From the NCBI RefSeq assembly GCF_004402485.1, contig NZ_SOFG01000016.1:1-64000 (forward strand): a stretch of DNA of 64,000 bases, written 5' to 3'. The DNA comes from Cryobacterium algoricola (GTDB taxonomy: Bacteria; Actinomycetota; Actinomycetes; Actinomycetales; Microbacteriaceae). A model generated the notes under the pieces. That model saw only the letters and a program-made list of their open reading frames with translations, was not told the DNA's origin and made no database searches. Both the position numbers and the translations under genes were made by a program. The stretch's first letter is position 1. Each line of letters opens with the position of its first letter. Positions 27,446-34,999 of this stretch are shown here, one piece after another.

Positions 27446-27796
27446 ATGACTAGCCCTGAATCACTAGACGAAATCCTTTACCTCTCCGAAGAGAAGGGGA
27501 TGTCAGCTGCTTTCATAAGAGAAGAGCTGAGCCTTCCGATCAGTGAGCGCCAGGTGCAGCGCTTGATCGCAAGTCGCCTAGGTCGTCGTCCAACGCGGGG
27601 GAGTGTCAGGCGTGCTGATCCAGTTCGTAGCCGCGTGGTGGCCTATATGGAGATGCAAGGACTGGATCAGTACTATTGCTCGTCTTGTTTGAAACCTCGC
27701 TTAGAGCCTGGCTTCATTCGAGCGCTGAATCGTGATCTCAGCCTTGATGTCCTGGTGTTCGTATGTCGTCACTGCTCTGTAGCAAGCGACCGGTAG
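27446..27796 (+). CDS. HTH / zinc-ribbon small protein on the opposite strand
   Basis: The 116-residue protein has a likely helix-turn-helix (AAFIREELSLPISERQVQRLIASRLGR) and a C-terminal zinc ribbon of two CxxC pairs (CSSC and CRHC). It is the only rightward gene within the leftward early block. ATG 27446 has no ribosome site, but AT-rich TAGTTATAT lies just upstream, so a leaderless transcript is possible. A regulator role fits but is not shown. Confidence 0.65.
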   Translation: MTSPESLDEILYLSEEKGMSAAFIREELSLPISERQVQRLIASRLGRRPTRGSVRRADPVRSRVVAYMEMQGLDQYYCSSCLKPRLEPGFIRALNRDLSLDVLVFVCRHCSVASDR

Positions 27797-27799
27797 CTT

Positions 27800-28069
27800 C
27801 TAGCGTCCGAGCATCGTCTTCCAGATCGAATGCTTGATAACCACGGGCTGCGCATCTTCCTGGACGACTTCGATCACTTTCACTGCTGGTCGTCGCTTAG
27901 AGATATGACCACCTTTGGCGCCTGCAATACGTGCCAGTTCAGGATTAGTGGCAAATCCACCAGTGTGCCCATTTTGACCACCGATGCGACCTGCTCTGGC
28001 GAAGTGTCCTGGATCACGCGCCAGTATCGTCGCTACTGCCTTGCGTGATCCTTCTTTTGTTCCAGTCAT
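27800..28069 (-). CDS. KGG-repeat-like small basic protein
   Basis: The 89-residue protein carries repeated glycine-pair motifs (FARAGRIGGQNGH, ARIAGAKGGHISKRR) like the short KGG/GsiB-type stress protein repeats that occur in phage and bacterial proteins. The C-terminus is hydrophobic-basic. It is convergent with the gene at 27446 and follows the gene at 28072 closely. Function is unknown; nucleic-acid contact is plausible because of the basic repeats. Confidence 0.65.
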   Translation of the reverse strand: MTGTKEGSRKAVATILARDPGHFARAGRIGGQNGHTGGFATNPELARIAGAKGGHISKRRPAVKVIEVVQEDAQPVVIKHSIWKTMLGR

Positions 28070-28071
28070 CG

Positions 28072-28536
28072 CTAGACTCGCGCCTTGAAGATTGAACGTC
28101 GTGGTGCCTTGTCTTGCTTCGCTTGGATCAGTTTGAGCTGGGCATCCATTCGCTCATGAAGGAACCTAATCGCTGTATCGAACTCATCACGAGTCGGCGC
28201 AGCGGCAAGCTTGTCTAGGTCTATAGCTAGCTGTTTCTCCTGTGCTTCGGCAGCCCGCTTAGCGGCGGGGATAAGCACCCCTTTGTAGAATCCTGCATCC
28301 TTTGCGTACTCATCAGCCTTGCGCTGTTCAGCCATGGTTGCTCGTAGTTGCTTAGCGGTGACGAACGCTGGCCAGGTCTTGCAACGTGCGACTGCTTGGA
28401 TAGTTCCAACGCTGACATGGTGCATCTTTGCAATGTCAGCAGATTTATAGCTGTGCCGTTCTTGCGCGTGCCTTATGTCCTGTTTGATCGATAGGAACTT
28501 GATGCGCGTGATCTTGGTAGCTCGTGTACGTGACAT
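28072..28536 (-). CDS. Hypothetical basic HTH-containing protein
   Basis: The 154-residue, very basic protein has a likely HTH near residues 30-52 (KSADIAKMHHVSVGTIQAVARC) and a long helical C-terminal half (AAKRAAEAQEKQLAIDLDKLAA). The fold resembles phage DNA-binding accessory proteins, but I cannot name a family. It abuts the zinc-finger gene at 28537. Confidence 0.65.
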   Translation of the reverse strand: MSRTRATKITRIKFLSIKQDIRHAQERHSYKSADIAKMHHVSVGTIQAVARCKTWPAFVTAKQLRATMAEQRKADEYAKDAGFYKGVLIPAAKRAAEAQEKQLAIDLDKLAAAPTRDEFDTAIRFLHERMDAQLKLIQAKQDKAPRRSIFKARV

Positions 28537-28782
28537 CTATGCATTCTCCTGGGCGTTCGGCCCGTTAGTTTTTAGCAGTGCAAGCAACTCTGCTCGGCTA
28601 CCGCTGTTTCGTTTGTTGCACGGCTCACAGAGGCCGTCTTTGTCTACTGATGTAAAGGTGAGACAGGCGATGCACTTGGCATCATTCGGGTACCGCTCGT
28701 TGTGTACCAGGTCACGGGCTTCTAGCTCGCGCTCTTGCTCTTCTAGTGACTCTGCTGTGTAGTCCAGATCATCAACGTGCAT
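28537..28782 (-). CDS. Small zinc-finger protein
   Basis: The 81-residue protein has an acidic helical N-terminus (TAESLEEQERELEARDL) and two CxxC knuckles (CIAC and CEPC) about 16 residues apart. These form a treble-clef or ribbon-like zinc site. It is coupled to the ERF gene by a one-base overlap and may assist recombination (inference). Confidence 0.65.
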   Translation of the reverse strand: MHVDDLDYTAESLEEQERELEARDLVHNERYPNDAKCIACLTFTSVDKDGLCEPCNKRNSGSRAELLALLKTNGPNAQENA

Positions 28783-29426
28783 TAGACGTCTTCCAGAGCT
28801 TCGAGCTTGGCGATGGCTTCTGCCGCAGCCTTAGTGGTTGTCAGCTTTGGACCTAACAGCTTTAGCCACTCGACATCTTTGCCCTTTTGCGGTGCCAACT
28901 CTTCAATGCGGTCGAACTGTTCTTCTGTGGGTCCATCTGCTACTGGTGCGGCCGGCTGCGTGATAGCTGTTGGACTCTCAGCGTCTGGATCTTCACCCTT
29001 CTCACTGATGTTGAACTGGCGCATCAAGTAATACTTCAACGCGGACGTTGCGGCCTTGTTGGTTCCCTTGTCATCAAATGACAGGGCTTCACCTGTCCAC
29101 GGCACCGTGAACTTGTCGTCAGGTTTGTCTGCATTGACAACATTGAATGAGAAGTCGATGAGCGCGTGATTTCCCTTTGCTCCGTACTTACTCTCTACCT
29201 CGTTGCGGCTCTGTTTAGAGGCGACTTGCATACGGGGGACAATCACCACTCCGTACTTCGCAAAGAGGCTTCGGAGCTCGCCTGCAACGGCTGCATACTC
29301 GATGAAGGCGTAGCCCTGGTCTTTGTTCGTGCCACCCTTTTTTATGAGGCCTACTTCGCCAGTGATCTTTGCTATCTTCTGGTAGATATTCAGCTGTGGG
29401 TAGTCCTTTAGATCAGAGTCGGCCAT
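28782..29426 (-). CDS. erf: ERF family single-strand annealing protein
   Basis: The 214-residue protein shows the ERF pattern NIYQKIAKITGEVGLIKKGG, QGYAFIEYAAVAGELRSLFAKYGVVIVP and KAATSALKYYLMRQFNI. ERF proteins anneal complementary DNA strands in phage recombination and genome circularisation. Length is normal, and the C-terminal tail is acidic and helical. Together with the VRR-NUC nuclease it suggests a recombination-based DNA metabolism module. Confidence 0.9.
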   Translation of the reverse strand: MADSDLKDYPQLNIYQKIAKITGEVGLIKKGGTNKDQGYAFIEYAAVAGELRSLFAKYGVVIVPRMQVASKQSRNEVESKYGAKGNHALIDFSFNVVNADKPDDKFTVPWTGEALSFDDKGTNKAATSALKYYLMRQFNISEKGEDPDAESPTAITQPAAPVADGPTEEQFDRIEELAPQKGKDVEWLKLLGPKLTTTKAAAEAIAKLEALEDV

Positions 29427-29602
29427 ACATTCGTCCTCAGCGCTGTTGTGAGCGCTTCTCGTACACGTTGACGTGGTGTGGTGAAGTCATGTCGCTTCGG
29501 TGTGAATGCGGCTGATTTTGCCTCTGCAATGCTGCGACGCAGGTTGATACGCTCTGTTGTAGCCTTACTCAGTTGGACTCGTTTGCTTTGTAGATGTTTC
29601 AT
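29408..29602 (-). CDS. Hypothetical small basic protein
   Basis: This 64-residue highly basic protein was not recognised. The ATG at 29602 has an AAAAAAGGGAAC site inside a start-associated sequence at 29615-29626. It overlaps the upstream gene by 38 bases and the ERF gene by 19 bases, which is unusual in this otherwise tightly packed but minimally overlapping block, so confidence is moderate. Confidence 0.55.
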   Translation of the reverse strand: MKHLQSKRVQLSKATTERINLRRSIAEAKSAAFTPKRHDFTTPRQRVREALTTALRTNVWPTLI

Positions 29603-29855
29603 GTTGATCTGTTCCCTTTTTTAGTTGTAAGTAGTTCCTTAGTAGTCCCGAACGTACTGGGATGAAGACGTTGCCGTTTCGGAGGATTAGGTTCGCTGCA
29701 ATTACTGCTGGCGCTACCTTCTTACCCTGGCGGATTGTCTCTTCTCTAGCTGCTTCTGTAAGGACCTGAATAAGTTCTGACTCGAAGCTGTACCCTGGGT
29801 TGGCGAGCTTTCGCCCCTTTTTCTTTTTCGGTATCCACCATTTGATTAGTGCCAT
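29565..29855 (-). CDS. Hypothetical first gene of the early operon
   Basis: This 96-residue protein was not recognised. A basic N-terminus (WWIPKKKKGRKLANPG) leads into a helical segment (FESELIQVLTEAAREETIRQGKKVAPAVIAANL). The ATG follows TTAAGGA. It is the first gene behind the strong leftward promoter at 29.96 kb. The polar tail runs into the next gene. Confidence 0.6.
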   Translation of the reverse strand: MALIKWWIPKKKKGRKLANPGYSFESELIQVLTEAAREETIRQGKKVAPAVIAANLILRNGNVFIPVRSGLLRNYLQLKKGTDQHETSTKQTSPTE

Positions 29856-29959
29856 TGTCGTGTGTCCTTAATGCTTCCCCCTTAGAAAATGTTGTTAATG
29901 TGATGCAGACTAATCGCTGTCGAACCAATCAATTGATGTTCCGCTTTTGTCTGGGTCGT

Positions 29960-30011
29960 ATTATGAGCTTGAGAGCTTTAATAGTCAAGTGTATTAATGA
30001 TTGAATACACT
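29960..30011 (-). promoter_or_regulatory. Early leftward promoter with an overlapping operator
   Basis: On the minus strand TTGACT (29983-29988), a 17-base spacer and CATAAT (29960-29965) form a near-consensus promoter. An inverted repeat AGTGTATT/AATACACT (29988-29995 and 30004-30011) abuts and overlaps the -35 box, a typical operator position. A perfect DnaA-box sequence TGTGGATAA follows at 30018-30026. This is the best candidate for the lysogeny control region. Confidence 0.7.
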
Positions 30012-30134
30012 AGGCTATGTGGATAACTCGAAGTAGTGCGTCTGAGTCATCTGTCGTGGTGTGTAAATGGCTGTGTGGCTGTTGTGGCATTCGGCCCACA
30101 CCAGATTCCCGTAATCACGGGGCGCGGCGGCAGT

Positions 30135-30163
30135 TTGACACGCGTACTTCGTTGCTACATAGT
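30135..30163 (+). promoter_or_regulatory. Promoter of the replication-relaxation gene (leaderless)
   Basis: TTGACA, exactly 17 bases and CATAGT end seven bases before the ATG at 30171. Transcription would start at or one base before the initiation codon, giving a leaderless mRNA, which is common in actinobacteria. Confidence 0.7.
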
Positions 30164-30170
30164 GACTCAC

Positions 30171-30884
30171 ATGTTCATACTTGATCGTGACCGTCAAATT
30201 GTCCTGTCTATTGCCCAGTTCGGACAGCTACCATCAGGCCACATTAAAGTCATGCACTTCAACAGTCATAAGTCAGTCACTCCTATGTACCGCGCCTTAG
30301 ACCGTCTCGTGGCCTTCCGCTATATCAAACGACTAGAGCGTCGTCCTATAGGTGGGAACGGCTCAGGGAGTGGTCAATACGTCTATCAGCTGGGGAGCGC
30401 GGGCTGGGCGCTGAGCGGGCGAGAGGGTAGGTACTGGCCTACTAGGTCGGTCAATCACCACACCATAGGAATTGCCGACGCCTACCTTGAACTGCTGTAC
30501 CTACAGCACCAGGGGAGACTGACTATAGATACAGTCACCACTGAGCCTGATACCTGGCGAGTGATCGCGGGAGCTGACCTGCGACCTGACCTACATGTTG
30601 AGGTATCTGACATTGGTCGTCAACGCTATTTGAGTCTCTGGCTAGAGATTGACTTAGGCACGGAACGAGAAAGCGCCATCAAGGACAAGCTGGCTCGATA
30701 TCTCCATGCCTTTGAGAATGCGGATAGCGAGACGCTTCCAGTCTTTCCGCTGGTTGTATTCATAGCGCCAGACGATGCACGAGCGCGTTGGTTGCGTTCG
30801 GTAGTTGAACGTGGGCCGAAAGACGCGCAGGCTTTGTTCCTCGTTTCTACGATGTCTGAGTTTGCGCCTTTGATATTCTCTTAA
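30171..30884 (+). CDS. Replication-relaxation family protein
   Basis: The 237-residue protein starts MFILDRDRQIVLSIAQFGQL with a winged-helix domain (SVTPMYRALDRLVAFRYIKRLE). A nuclease-like fold with TIGIADAYLELL and SLWLEIDLGTERESAIKDKLARY follows. This is the Replic_Relax family otherwise found on conjugative plasmids and integrative elements of actinobacteria and firmicutes, where it is linked to replication initiation or relaxase function. No ribosome site is present, in line with a leaderless transcript. It stands divergently from the early operon. Confidence 0.85.
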   Translation: MFILDRDRQIVLSIAQFGQLPSGHIKVMHFNSHKSVTPMYRALDRLVAFRYIKRLERRPIGGNGSGSGQYVYQLGSAGWALSGREGRYWPTRSVNHHTIGIADAYLELLYLQHQGRLTIDTVTTEPDTWRVIAGADLRPDLHVEVSDIGRQRYLSLWLEIDLGTERESAIKDKLARYLHAFENADSETLPVFPLVVFIAPDDARARWLRSVVERGPKDAQALFLVSTMSEFAPLIFS

Positions 30885-30910
30885 GTTGTTTTAACCACTA
30901 CGGAATATAC

Positions 30911-30939
30911 TTGCTTATTAAAGGTGTTGAGCGCATAAT
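30911..30939 (+). promoter_or_regulatory. Promoter of the methyltransferase unit
   Basis: TTGCTT, a 17-base spacer ending in GCG and CATAAT are followed by the start-associated sequence AACTAAACAAGG (30948-30959) and ATG at 30968. Confidence 0.65.
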
Positions 30940-30967
30940 ACCTATATAACTAAACAAGGTCAAACTT

Positions 30968-31105
30968 ATGAACACAATTGAACTCAACGGCGCGAATCCA
31001 GAGGCAATCGCAGAACTAATCGGTGGCACTCTAATCATGGTAGATGCCACTGCCGACACTGCGATGATAGCTGGCGGTGATCTCAACAAGTTAGAGGTCG
31101 CGTAA
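30968..31105 (+). CDS. Small acidic peptide upstream of the methyltransferase
   Basis: This 45-residue ORF begins MNTIELNGANPEAIAELI after a clear AAGG site inside the start-associated sequence. Its stop overlaps the methyltransferase ATG as TAATG, so it may serve to couple translation. The protein is acidic and not recognised. Confidence 0.65.
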   Translation: MNTIELNGANPEAIAELIGGTLIMVDATADTAMIAGGDLNKLEVA

Positions 31106-32691
31106 TGTTCGGCAATGACTTTTACCCCACGCCGATAGAACTCATCGACAAGATGCGACGAGCCGTTGACATGAATAGAGTCCGCACTATCCTTGAGCCA
31201 TCGGCAGGCCGCGGTGATATTGTCGAGCGTATAGCTGCTATGGACGGGGTATCCTCTCGCAACGGTGAACCGACGCACGCTATAGATACCATTGAACTAG
31301 ATGAAGAACTTTGCATGATATTGACTGGCAAAGGATATAAGCCAATTGCCCGTGACTTCCTGAAGTTCAACACTTATGGGTCATATGACTTAATAGTCAT
31401 GAACCCCCCATTTTCAGATGGTGACGCCCACCTCATCAAAGCGATTAACATGCAGCGGCGCGGCGGCCAAGTGGCTTGCTTATTGAATGCCGAAACACTG
31501 CGGAACCCGTACACGAACCAACGTAAAGAGCTTGCGTCACTCATCAAGAAATATCAAGGCACGGTTGAATACATGGGCAATGCCTTTGGAACAGCTGATC
31601 GAACGACAAAAGTTGAGACGGCGCTTGTGTATATCAACATTGAACCAATGACTGCGCCCAGTGACATACTCAAGAACCTTGCAGAGGCTGAAGTCTTAGA
31701 GCGCCAAGAAGAACAGAGCGCAACTGACCTAGTCGATGGCGACTATACAACAGGAGCGGTGCGTCGCTATGAGATCGAGATGAAGGCGGGACTTAAGCTC
31801 ATTGATGAATACCAGGCATTGAAGCCACTTCTAAGCCGGAGCTTCTCTGGTGATAAACATCCGATTCTTGAGCTAACAATCGGGCGTGAAGCCTTCACTA
31901 ATATTCGTGACGAGTTCGTGAAGGCCATGCGCATCAAGTACTGGAGTGAATTATTCCAGTCCAGCGAGTTCACCAAAATATTTACCTCGACAACTCGTGA
32001 CGCCTATCACAAGCAGATCAAAGACCTAGAACGATATGAAGTGACAACAGCAAACATCAAACAAATGCAGCTGGAAATTTCGCAGTCAATGATAGGAAAT
32101 TTAGATGAGTCAATTGTTTACCTCTTCGACGAGTTCTCAAGCCACTACTATGACGAGCAATCAAACAACATCCACTACTACAACGGATGGAAGACCAACA
32201 AAGCGTACATCATCAATAAGAAGGTCATTACCCGGCTCAATGCGTACTCAGGCTGGAATGGTTGCAATCCCTCAGAGTGGCAAGTGGTCCAGAAGCTGGA
32301 GGACATCGAAAAGGTATTCGCCTATCTCGATGGGAAGATCTCGAAGGACATGGATGAGCTGAGGGCAACGCTTGTATCTGCTACCAACTCCCAAGAAAGC
32401 CGCGGCATCGTTACTAAATACTTCACCGTCGACTTCTACAAGAAGGGGACAACACACATCACCTTCACGCGCCCTGACTTGTTGAAGAAGTTCAACCTCA
32501 TTGGATCGCAGCGCAAAGGTTGGCTTCCACCTACCTATGGCAAGAAGGCCTACACCGATCTAGGCGAAGAGGATCGTGACCTGGTTGATGAGTTTGAAGG
32601 TAAAGCGTCCTACGCAGAGACAGTGGCTAATACCGAGTTCTACACAGACCGGCCACAGCTAGGTACAGTACGTCTCGGCCTTATAGCGTGA
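31105..32691 (+). CDS. DNA adenine methyltransferase with DUF4942 domain
   Basis: The 528-residue protein has an N-terminal class I methyltransferase: motif I ILEPSAGRGDIVERI, an acidic IELDEELC loop and motif IV NPPFSDGD for N6-adenine. A long C-terminal region ends in a DUF4942-like domain (YKKGTTHITFTRPDLLKKFN, LGEEDRDLVDEF). Such proteins occur in many phages and may protect DNA from restriction or mark it for replication. The recognition site is unknown. It is translationally coupled to the genes on both sides. Confidence 0.85.
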   Translation: MFGNDFYPTPIELIDKMRRAVDMNRVRTILEPSAGRGDIVERIAAMDGVSSRNGEPTHAIDTIELDEELCMILTGKGYKPIARDFLKFNTYGSYDLIVMNPPFSDGDAHLIKAINMQRRGGQVACLLNAETLRNPYTNQRKELASLIKKYQGTVEYMGNAFGTADRTTKVETALVYINIEPMTAPSDILKNLAEAEVLERQEEQSATDLVDGDYTTGAVRRYEIEMKAGLKLIDEYQALKPLLSRSFSGDKHPILELTIGREAFTNIRDEFVKAMRIKYWSELFQSSEFTKIFTSTTRDAYHKQIKDLERYEVTTANIKQMQLEISQSMIGNLDESIVYLFDEFSSHYYDEQSNNIHYYNGWKTNKAYIINKKVITRLNAYSGWNGCNPSEWQVVQKLEDIEKVFAYLDGKISKDMDELRATLVSATNSQESRGIVTKYFTVDFYKKGTTHITFTRPDLLKKFNLIGSQRKGWLPPTYGKKAYTDLGEEDRDLVDEFEGKASYAETVANTEFYTDRPQLGTVRLGLIA

Positions 32692-32879
32692 TCGTGAACA
32701 CAGTGACAGGGGAGATCGTTGACCTCTCAAAGCTTAGGAGATCCCCCAGGCGAATAGTCCATAGGGTTGCACGGCGTCCAGTTGTTCGGAATTACCGAAC
32801 TACTGCCAGGAACGATGACACAGGCGTATGGCTCGGGATACTTGCTCTCCTGGTCGCCTCTATGGCACTCATCAGATAA
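32688..32879 (+). CDS. Small single-helix membrane protein
   Basis: This 63-residue protein has a basic head (LRRSPRRIVHRVARRPVVRN) and a C-terminal membrane helix (VWLGILALLVASMALI). GTG at 32688 overlaps the methyltransferase stop as GTGA. A terminator follows 5 bases later. Role unknown. Confidence 0.65.
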   Translation: MIVNTVTGEIVDLSKLRRSPRRIVHRVARRPVVRNYRTTARNDDTGVWLGILALLVASMALIR

Positions 32880-32884
32880 AGAAG

Positions 32885-32906
32885 AACCCCGCTACTTGGC
32901 GGGGTT
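32885..32906. terminator. Bidirectional terminator between convergent genes
   Basis: A perfect 8-bp stem AACCCCGC/GCGGGGTT with TTTATTTCTT on the plus strand ends the methyltransferase unit. It overlaps the last codons of the leftward gene at 32892. Confidence 0.8.
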
Positions 32907-33167
32907 TATTTCTTCTGGCAGTGAGGTTGAAGGACGCCGCCTGCGAGGGGGTTGGCCTTTCATTCTCTCGACTAATTGTGACAGATAGCGGATCTTTTTC
33001 CTATCCTCTTCACGGTCAGCATCAATGGCGCTTTGTGGTCGGGGGAATACTAGATCCGGCACGTCGATAACTCTGAACAGTGATTGTTTGTTTTGCCCAT
33101 TCTTCATGTCCCGCATTATGCGGTGTCGTAACAGATTTGCATAGAGTGAAGTGCGGGAGTTATCCAC
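32892..33167 (-). CDS. Hypothetical leftward protein
   Basis: This 91-residue, charged protein was not recognised; its C-terminus is Arg/Pro-rich (QPPRRRRPSTSLPEE). GTG at 33167 has no ribosome site and would need a leaderless start; internal ATGs at residues 18 and 21 are alternatives. The start codon sits in a TTATCCACT sequence that is close to a DnaA box. Coding status rests on length and an adjacent terminator only. Confidence 0.5.
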   Translation of the reverse strand: MDNSRTSLYANLLRHRIMRDMKNGQNKQSLFRVIDVPDLVFPRPQSAIDADREEDRKKIRYLSQLVERMKGQPPRRRRPSTSLPEEINPAK

Positions 33168-33292
33168 TTAACGTCACAATTGCACAGTGATTGAGCATTG
33201 ACTTAATCTGTGACTTTCCGCATACTTCAGTCATAACCGTTTGCCATTCTCTACTGTTTGGCATTCGGCTGATATAAGTAGGCAAAAGAAAA

Positions 33293-33310
33293 GCCCCGAT
33301 TGCTCGGAGC
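33293..33310 (-). terminator. Leftward terminator
   Basis: On the minus strand GCTCCGA-TTGC-TCGGGGC pairs over seven positions with one wobble, followed by TTTTCTTTT. It would end leftward transcription from the ORF at 33335. Confidence 0.6.
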
Positions 33311-33334
33311 CTCTAATGCCATTCTCTACTGCTC

Positions 33335-33598
33335 TTATTTTAACAGTTTTGAAATCTTATGCAACACCCGTGGGGAGCTTTCGACTAGGTAGGTCAGGAT
33401 GCGGGTATAAACAAATGACTGAATATCTAGCTCAACGTTTTCGGCTACCGTAAAGCCTGCTTTGTACTGATGAACTGTACCTTCACAATTCGGATCAGCG
33501 TTATATACGGCACGGGGGTAAAACCCTACTTGTATCTCCTTAGGTACTTGTTTAGCTCGGGGTCTTATGGCACTACACCACGGTGGACCGAGAGGCAC
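33335..33598 (-). CDS. Uncertain leftward ORF
   Basis: The open frame ends shortly before a terminator and has protein-like composition (FYPRAVYNADPNCEGTVHQY). A start-associated CTAAACAAG (33548-33556) and a perfect AAGGAG (33536-33541) lie inside the frame, but no ATG, GTG or TTG follows them; ATA (33535) and GTA are the next codons. The listed GTG at 33598 has no site. The true start is therefore unclear, and it may be non-coding. Confidence 0.35.
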   Translation of the reverse strand: MPLGPPWCSAIRPRAKQVPKEIQVGFYPRAVYNADPNCEGTVHQYKAGFTVAENVELDIQSFVYTRILTYLVESSPRVLHKISKLLK

Positions 33599-33624
33599 AT
33601 AAGGCTCCCGTGCTGTCTATAACG

Positions 33625-33774
33625 ATTGAAGGTAACTGTGAGCCAGTGTCTTGAAGTCTATACGAGTCTGAAAGCATGCAAGTGATAGAACAGGCACCCT
33701 CGGTTATGGAGATTGCAACCTGACATCGAGAGACTAACCATCGGTGCTGGCACTGGCTCTCACATACCTTCAAT
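33625..33774. ncRNA. Candidate structured RNA (long inverted repeat)
   Basis: The 26-base arms 33625-33650 and 33749-33774 pair over a perfect ATTGAAGGTA/TACCTTCAAT block, a 6-base internal bulge and AGCCAGTG/CACTGGCT. The loop of 98 bases contains further short complementary blocks. No good ORF crosses it. Strand and promoter are undetermined. Confidence 0.4.
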
Positions 33775-34107
33775 ACCTATACATGTTTAATATGTTCTGT
33801 TGATACGTTAAAGAATCTTCAAAACAATAACATGAGGGGGGAGTTAGTAATCAAGCTAACCCTGATCCAACCGAACTGCTACACCTCACTCAGGGAATGC
33901 TTGAATATCAACTCCCCGCGCTTACGCTGCGGTTTAGGGGTTTGTTTGCGTTGGTCCAAAGTACACGAAGTTGTGTTTTTTAGATGCGCGCAGCTCCCGT
34001 CGGTCGAAAGTCTAAGAGAACAGGTGAAGTGTTGCAATGTCCCATCTCAGCGGCTAGCTAGGGAAGGGGGGCTTATGATTTAGGGAAGGTATACAGAAGG
34101 AGACCTC

Positions 34108-34416
34108 ATGACCCTGATCGGATCTGCGCTACTGAATGGAAAGTGGGTCAAGTTAACGAGCCATGGCTACTCATTTATTGTCACTATCTCCTACGCAGGT
34201 TTTATTGAGCATGACGTATTTAGTGCTGATGGCACTCATGGTTTAACTGGAACAGTCCAGATTGACATTGATGAAGATGAAACAGTTGCCCGACTAAGCT
34301 CTAATGGATATATCTCTATTGTCCGGGGGAGTAAAAATGAGTTGATTGGGGTGGAAACGTCTGAGACTAACCCAATGCATTCAGTCGAGGTCCGATATTT
34401 TCGTTATTCATTCTAG
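34108..34416 (+). CDS. Hypothetical beta-rich protein
   Basis: This 102-residue protein was not recognised. Alternating hydrophobic residues (YSFIVTISYAGFIEHDVFS, VQIDIDEDETVARL) suggest a small beta-sheet fold. The ATG has an excellent AGAAGGAG site, and TATGAT 30 bases upstream may be a -10 box. It is the first gene of the rightward block after the non-coding stretch. Confidence 0.7.
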   Translation: MTLIGSALLNGKWVKLTSHGYSFIVTISYAGFIEHDVFSADGTHGLTGTVQIDIDEDETVARLSSNGYISIVRGSKNELIGVETSETNPMHSVEVRYFRYSF

Positions 34417-34438
34417 TAAGGTCCTCAATGCGTTTTCT

Positions 34439-34495
34439 AAAGTACACGAATCCGTGTTGTTTAGAATTGACGGACTAAACGGGATCAATCATATT
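34439..34495 (+). promoter_or_regulatory. Leaderless promoter with operator-like repeat
   Basis: TTGACG (34467-34472), a 17-base spacer and CATATT (34490-34495) end six bases before ATG 34502, giving a leaderless mRNA. Just upstream, 34439-34465 repeats the sequence at 33958-33984 at 23 of 27 positions. Its centre is the palindrome ACACG-AATC-CGTGT. Confidence 0.65.
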
Positions 34496-34501
34496 TGAGA
34501 C

Positions 34502-34987
34502 ATGATCCCACTACCCGCACGAGTCTATAAATCCTTCTTCGGCTACGTCATTATCGCCGTCGCTTCTGCCTCGACGCTCGGGCTTGTATACGTCGGCCTG
34601 GTATCGCTCATTGAAAGCGGCACCGTTGATCCCTACCTTGTCTTCTGGATCGCCGTAGTCGCCGTGCTATCAATCGTGACGGTTGCCATCATCCAAACAT
34701 GGGTCTACAGCCTTAGCTACATAGAACTCAACTCAGACGGCATTGTCATTAAGAACTGGATCACACTATTCGTTAGCAAGGATGAGAAGTTCGAGTGGGT
34801 GCGTGTCTCGCGCTCGACTGCTGCTAAAGGCGGCATCTTTGGCCAGGTATTGAATTACGGGGCCATCAGCATTGAGACAAACGGTGGATCGGTCCAGGCG
34901 AAGATAACGATGGTCCCTAAGCCTGAGTACTGGCAAGACCAGATAAACCTCAAGGCGGATCAAGCAACTATTGACGGCTCTAATTAG
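34502..34987 (+). CDS. Two-helix membrane protein with bacterial PH-like domain
   Basis: The 161-residue protein has two membrane helices (VIIAVASASTLGLVYVGLVSL, LVFWIAVVAVLSIVTVAII). A beta-rich domain follows (YIELNSDGIVIKNW, KFEWVRVSRSTAAKGG, GAISIETNGGSVQA) that looks like the bacterial pleckstrin-homology fold of small membrane proteins. Such proteins in prophages may act in membrane stress or superinfection exclusion, but no function is shown here. It is likely expressed from a leaderless promoter in the lysogen. Confidence 0.68.
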   Translation: MIPLPARVYKSFFGYVIIAVASASTLGLVYVGLVSLIESGTVDPYLVFWIAVVAVLSIVTVAIIQTWVYSLSYIELNSDGIVIKNWITLFVSKDEKFEWVRVSRSTAAKGGIFGQVLNYGAISIETNGGSVQAKITMVPKPEYWQDQINLKADQATIDGSN

Positions 34988-34999
34988 TAGCGAAATGTC

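Larger units (their letters stand above)
33168..34107. other. Mostly non-coding control stretch with repeats
   Basis: This 940-bp segment contains one weakly supported leftward ORF (33335-33598), a leftward terminator (33293-33310), a 15-base direct repeat TGCCATTCTCTACTG (33242-33256 and 33317-33331), a long inverted repeat (33625-33774) and a 27-base operator-like repeat (33958-33984) that recurs at 34439. A near-DnaA box lies at its left edge (33160-33168). It could be an origin or an RNA locus. No tRNA could be folded from it by eye. Confidence 0.5.

Noticed and set aside
33832-34083. 83-codon ORF starting MRGELVIKL
   Set aside because: No ribosome site, no protein-like pattern, and it crosses the duplicated operator-like sequence.
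33168-34107. tRNA genes in the phage gap
   Set aside because: I looked for T-loop GTTCNANNC and acceptor pairing on both strands and found no cloverleaf.
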